Assembly (NCBI GenBank): GCA_026874595.1
Contig: CM049316.1
Coordinates: forward strand, 26,521,339 to 26,585,338
DNA length: 64,000 nt
DNA from: Sipunculus nudus
Taxonomy: Eukaryota > Annelida > Sipuncula > Golfingiida > Sipunculidae
Direction of reading: 5' to 3'
Shown here: piece after piece, positions 59,430 through 64,000 of the stretch
Numbering within the stretch: position 1 is the stretch's first letter
Layout of the letters: the number at the start of each line of letters is the position of its first letter
Notes under the pieces: model-generated
Told to the model about the DNA's origin: nothing
The model's database searches: none
The model's input: the letters and a program-made list of their open reading frames with translations, nothing else
Made by a program: the position numbers and the translations under genes

Positions 59430-60250
59430 CCTCGTTGATGAATGTATGGGCTTGTTTATCTAAATGCTGTAAGTAAACACGGTGCATGTGCCCATGTTGA
59501 CAAACAATTAACACATGTCACTGAAGGTGCATATGTGCGGAAGTAAAAAGCTGCCCATTCACCTGCCTTTTGAAAAAAAATAATTTGATTTTTGGCTTCC
59601 CCTGACTATATATTATTAATTTTAAATAAGGAAAATTCTGGTCATGAAAAGTTCTTATAACGCTTCTGTGAAGGATATATGAACTTGATTATCAACAACG
59701 TGTTTGTAAACACAGCAACGTTGACAAACTGGAAAAACATGTAACCTAAGGTGGAAGGTTGCACATATGTGGAGGGAGAAAGGTCACTTTCTTTAAACGC
59801 CATTTGCAAAGCTCTGGCTTATCTGACTTTCCGCCAGATGCCCTTGTTGAATTGGTTTTGATTATTTTGGCTGGCCCCCACATATTATAAACACTTCGAT
59901 ATAAACCAAACAAGGAGCCTGTGTGCGGTGATATCCACGTTTTCGGATTTATTTTTGTAAAAGCTCCAAGGAATTACATTTAGTTAATAAAGGTCAGATA
60001 GGTAATTAATCCCCTTGTTAAAGATAACTAGTTGCGAAACGCCCCTTGCAATATTTTGGTTAGTCTGACTGCCGCCAGATGTCCCTGTTAGTTGTGTCTA
60101 GATTATCTTTTGCACCCCCATATGTTATAAATACGTGGATATTATACAAATCAAACGGCCTGTGTGTGCTCGGATCGTAGTTTTCTAGCTTATTTTTTAT
60201 AAAAGTTTCAATTTCTCAACTTTAGTTGAGGGCTGTTAAATAGCGGAATA
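59430..60250 (+). repeat. interspersed repeat family F, degenerate tandem units
   Basis: The central unit (59640-60020) matches the inverse of 22815-23152. Before it (59430-59560) lies a partial unit with GTAAGTAAACACGGTGCATG and GTTGACAAACAATTAACA. After it (60020-60250) lies a partial unit with GCGAAACGCC, GCCGCCAGATGTCCCTGTTA and GGCCTGTGTGTGCTCGGAT. The order suggests three decayed head-to-tail units. Confidence 0.6.
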
Positions 60251-60305
60251 GATCCCTTTAATTTACAGAATTGTACAATTAGTTAGAATTAACATTAACG
60301 CAACG

Positions 60306-60478
60306 AGAGGCACTGTCCATGACACAGATACTGGCGCTCAGGAATAAAGGAAGAAAAACTATCGACCTTGGACAGGCCACTACAACCCCCTCTCATACAG
60401 CCAGTTAGCCACAGCGGGAATCGAACCCAGGACGCCGACGGAGAGAGCCGAGCTTGCTGTCACTCGACCATCAAGCCC
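60306..60478 (-). mobile_element. SINE family B, copy with clear B box
   Basis: On the minus strand: GATGGTCGAGTGACAGC (A-box region), GGGTTCGATTCCCGC (B box), GAGAGGGGGTTGTAGTGGCC, GTCCAAGGTCGA and TGTCATGGACAGTGCC. The copy retains both promoter boxes. Confidence 0.75.
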
Positions 60479-61741
60479 CAAGATCATTCACTTCAATGAG
60501 ATACAAAACCTACTTCAGCCAAACATTATCATGAATAAGCCCAAGCTATCACATTTTGTCGGCAAGTTATCGGTTATCCCTCTGATAGCCAAAACTGTAA
60601 CGTTTCACATTATCGTATCTCGGTGTTGTGTTTTCTGGGTAACATTGCATATATTCAGCAAGATAACGAATTGTGTTCCTTGTTTACCAGGTAGGAATAT
60701 TTTCCAAAAAAGTTTTGTATATAACTTCTGGTGAAATGTCCAGGACTGTAAGTCTGTGTTATATACCAACATAAATGTTTTACATTTGGTAAAAATGTAG
60801 GTTTTAAACATAACTGTTGGCAACATGAATTAAGAAACAATCCTCAGTGCTTATGACCCCTGCTTAACTGCACATTTTTTACTGCGCTCCTTTTAATTGC
60901 AGACACCGTTTTGAAAGACAGGTTCATGATACGGACTGGCGGACACACGGGTTTTGAATGGCCATAATTAACATCCGTTTTGCGATCTGACAGAAATATG
61001 GATTTTACAAAACTTGAATTCAGGCGAGGATAATTGGCTTGAAAATATTGCGCCAATTAATTCTTGCAAAAATCCATTAAACATTCCGCACATTTTCTCA
61101 GATTTGTTAAAACACGCCTCATTACCAGCTTACTGATTTATATCCAGAGGACTGTCATGTATCATTAATGTTCAGCAATATTTGATATAAAGTAAACAGA
61201 ATATTTTATTTTATTATTTATAAGTTTAAACTGTATAAGAAAGCATCCTATGATCCAGAAATATTTCTTTGTTTTTCAAACATACATCACTTATTTTTTC
61301 CAGGTAAGTTGCGATAAAATATAAGCTACGCAGTTTTTATCCACCATCAAGGATTTTAGTACATTATAGAATTAAATGTATAGCTGTAAACATCCCCTGT
61401 CTCATTTTAAGAAGCTGTGAGATACACTGGATGTTATCTAAGGAATTGATTAGAAAGACAGTTATATTAAAGTTCTTGTGATGGGGCAAGAACCTTAAAA
61501 TACCAAGATGAAACAAAATATTTGACGTTGTGCGGTAGTTAAATAATGGAATGTGGTATACCTATGTACGCAGTTTTTCGTTACATTAACCCCACCCCGA
61601 CCCCCAGTCTTGCTGCAATAAATATAACACAAATTAAAATCATCTGTATAGGTCATTGAGTCGTTGATTCTCTAAGATAAATGATAGCGAAAGGTTTAAA
61701 ATATATGCTAGATATACATTAAGAGATAATTGTACACGGTA
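60479..61741. other. intergenic stretch
   Basis: Nothing recognised. Confidence 0.4.
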
Positions 61742-61755
61742 ACTGTATCTGTATT

Positions 61756-62186
61756 ACCGGCTTCTGTGGCTCAGGGGTAGAGTGCAGGACTCAAAGCCGG
61801 GAGATCGTGAGTTCGAATCTCAGCCGAGGCGGTGAGGTTTTAAACGGGCGGCCCGTACCCAGGATGAGCGCTCTGCAGGCTAAATGGGAAGGCTGTGCCC
61901 CACAGCCGTGCATCACTCACATACGTGTGCGTCTTTGGGGGGTTCCTCTGTGTTATGACCCAGCAATGGGGATGACCACACCCAGGACCCACAGGTGCGG
62001 TAGACACCGGGCCTGGGTGACACCAGGATACAAAATAAAAATGATAGGAAGCGAGTGCTACCGCCCTGTCAAGTAGTCCCAAACCGAAATGGAAACTCTG
62101 CAGATGTACATACTTAGGTTTTAGAATTAGATAAGTCTGCATTAAAAAATGGAGGCGGTTACCTCCTCCAAAAAAAAGAAAAAAAC
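61756..62186 (+). mobile_element. SINE family A, copy 2 with 14-bp target duplication
   Basis: A tRNA-like head (GTGGCTCAGGGGTAGAGTGC; B box GAGTTCGAATCTC) is followed by a ~330-base body and an A-rich tail (CCTCCAAAAAAAAG...). ACTGTATCTGTATT occurs just before (61742-61755) and just after (62187-62200), a perfect 14-bp target duplication of the kind made by LINE-dependent retroposition. The intact duplication and both Pol III boxes suggest a comparatively young copy. Confidence 0.9.
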
Positions 62187-62200
62187 ACTGTATCTGTATT

Positions 62201-62715
62201 TCATTACAAGCAATTACACGAATGAACTAACCAGCAATCAATTAAGAAAATGAGATGTATGTTATGGGATTATTTAATAAATCAAATATATATCCATGAA
62301 TGTGATCATGCAATCTTTATTATAAAAAATTAAAAAAAATAATGCGGTGGATTACAATACTGATTTTTAACAAGTAAGGTATCGTGGAGTGTCTTACTTG
62401 AAAAAGGAGATATTATTTATTACCAATAACAACTGACATGCGGCACGAAAGAAAAAACAATACGTTGTAAATGAATCATCATATTACGACTAGAAAATAA
62501 ATAATTATACATCACATACGCTAATTACACAAACCCGCTGCTCCCACCGACACAAGCGGTGATCCGCATTTTATTCAGATAACGGGCCTTCCCTAGCCTT
62601 TTGTCGTCACTCCCCCACACAGTTTCAAAGCAATGGCTTCAGTTAGTCATTTTTTACATAATCCTGCTATAAGACAAATAATACAAACAAAAACACGGGC
62701 GAATACATAACTTTC
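62201..62715. other. intergenic stretch
   Basis: Nothing recognised. Confidence 0.4.
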
Positions 62716-62729
62716 TTGACATGACGAAA

Positions 62730-62747
62730 TGACGTCATGTGACGTAA
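62730..62747. promoter_or_regulatory. paired CRE-type sites
   Basis: TGACGTCA (62730-62737) and TGACGTAA (62740-62747) sit two bases apart. The matching part of unit 2 has only a degenerate GACGTAAT. Binding by CREB/ATF factors is possible but no promoter is evident. Confidence 0.3.
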
Positions 62748-63107
62748 ATCCCAGGCGAGGCACGCCTATATGTTTTCACTGCGTTTCATTAACTGAACAC
62801 GTGACAAATCAAGCTTTTTAAAACCTTTTAGTTCAGCAAGAGTTTCCTGGAACGGAGAATATTGACAAAAATCAAAATTGACTTATCTAATCACACGTCT
62901 GAGCTCCCGGGGGAATTAATACTGTTTTAAATGCCGACCAATATTCCATAGTTTTTCACAATTATAATGGTCCCCCTTGAGCTCATGACAATTAATCAGT
63001 ATAATATCAGAAAATTTAAGGTTCTCTGCAATGATACCCAAAGTCTGTTCAAGAGCAGAATTAAAGCGAACGAAATCCCTGAGCTTGGAGATTATGTGTG
63101 GCCAAAG

Positions 63108-63156
<49 letters not shown>
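63108..63156. repeat. (TA)n microsatellite
   Basis: TA tract with one TATG interruption, present only in the first duplication unit. Confidence 0.9.
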
Positions 63157-63384
63157 AATTAAAAACCTCGTGCTGTTCTTTATATACGGATTGAAGCAAA
63201 TCATGAAGCAAATGATTTTACCATTATATATGACAATACCTTAATGGTATTATTTTAAAAAAATAATGGTATATATTAAATTGTGAATGTCCGAAACCCA
63301 AGGTAGTAGATATTGGGAGGTCCAAATCTAATTGCATTGGAAGCGAACAAAACAGGCACGGTTGAGAACATCACCTCCTTGGCA

Positions 63385-63890
63385 GACGTAATGAAGGAGT
63401 TTCATGTCCCCCGCTGGCACACATTCCCCTCCGAGGCAAACCGTCATGCTATCACTGCGCTTCATTCACTGAACACGTGAAAAAGCAAACTTTTGAAAAC
63501 CTTTTAGACCAGTAAAACAGCGTTTTCCTGGAACAGAACATATTGACAAAATCCAAGCTGACTTATCTAATCACACGTCTGAGCACTCGGTACCCTGGCA
63601 GAATTAATGCTGTTTTTAATTCCGACCAATATATCCCGTAGCTTTCCACAGCCATAACGTTTTCCCCTTGGCCTCATGTCCTATTATCAGTCACATATCA
63701 GGGCGTTTAAGGTTATCTCCCTTTACATTAATTAAAATTTTTTAACCAAAGATGCCAACCGATTGAAGCCGGATTGAAACAACCGGAAGCCCTGGGCTGA
63801 GAGACCTTTGGTGGCCCAAATAAAAAAATCTATTAATGATAGAATATCGTGCTAGTCTTAATATACGGATTTAAGCAGATCCATTGTAGG
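63385..63890 (+). repeat. tandem duplication, unit 2
   Basis: It matches unit 1 in the same order through CACTGCGCTTCATTCACTG, GAACACGTGA, CTTATCTAATCACACGTCTG, AATTAATGCTG and, at the right side, ATATACGGATT(G/T)AAGCA. The units are diverged by substitutions and small indels. Confidence 0.75.
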
Positions 63891-64000
63891 TGCATTGTAA
63901 GGCAGCCCCGATTTTATCATTACATATGAAAAATTTAAAAAAAAAAGATATTAATAAATAAAATTTATGCTATTCATAAGGTTAAAGAGCTCCGGGTTGA

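Larger units (their letters stand above)
62716..63215 (+). repeat. tandem duplication, unit 1
   Basis: CACTGCGTTTCATTAACTG, GAACACGTGA, AAAACCTTTTAG, TTTCCTGGAACGGAGAATAT, CTTATCTAATCACACGTCTG and AATTAATACTGTTTT recur about 676 bases downstream. This unit carries two CRE-type sites and a (TA)n tract. Confidence 0.75.

Noticed and set aside
61757-61830. A functional tRNA gene at the SINE A head
   Set aside because: It is joined to a long repeated body and A-rich tail with a 14-bp target duplication, so it is a retroposon head.

Overview
The window reads as nuclear DNA of a marine invertebrate, most likely a bivalve mollusc. The evidence is the AT-rich intergenic sequence with many (TA)n microsatellites, the lack of long open frames apart from a decayed LINE, several tRNA-derived SINE families, MITEs, and a Helitron-like element with internal tandem repeats that recalls the oyster 'pearl' elements. 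The phylum is an inference; no gene here fixes it.

I cannot recognise a complete host gene. There is no credible tRNA, rRNA or CRISPR locus. Three short stretches look like host exons: an ATG exon ending in CAG|GTAAGC at 33298-33324 (+), a phase-compatible 100-codon Cys-rich frame after an acceptor AG at 39871-40170 (+), and an ATG exon ending in CAG|GTAAGT at 55624-55674 (-). A promoter-like cluster (CRE, CArG box, CRE variant, TATA box) lies at 53630-53758 (+). A cluster of three CRE-type sites lies at 2836-2876.

Layout: 0.2-3.4 kb holds a SINE, a Tc1/mariner-type MITE and the CRE cluster. 3.4-10 kb is mostly featureless. 10-12 kb holds a family C repeat, a CAG/CTG-ended element full of G and C runs, and microsatellites. 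13.2-17.4 kb is a broken L1/Tx1-like LINE (endonuclease, reverse transcriptase, zinc-knuckle tail) interrupted by a PIF/Harbinger-like MITE. 18-31 kb holds scattered SINE and repeat copies, a large (TA)n(GA)n tract and a CpG-richer palindromic segment at 29.4-30.4 kb. 31-40 kb holds a CTACGGT-motif region, two inverted copies of a GGTTCT-rich repeat, a tandem pair of tRNA-Glu-like SINE units and the candidate exons. 42-43 kb has a strong 44-bp inverted repeat. 43.9-48.9 kb is the most striking block: two head-to-tail units of a large element carrying ~330-bp tandem monomers, each ending in a short hairpin plus CTAG. 50.7-57 kb holds two more copies of the same MITE and a 1-kb AT desert. 57.7-64 kb holds an LTR-like block, further SINE and repeat copies and a diverged ~680-bp tandem duplication at the window end.

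The elements show an insertion order: LINE, then decay or later, then MITE inside it. They also show at least three mobilisation chemistries: TA or TAA target duplications for DNA elements, a 14-bp duplication plus A-rich tail for a SINE, and CTAG ends for a Helitron-like array.
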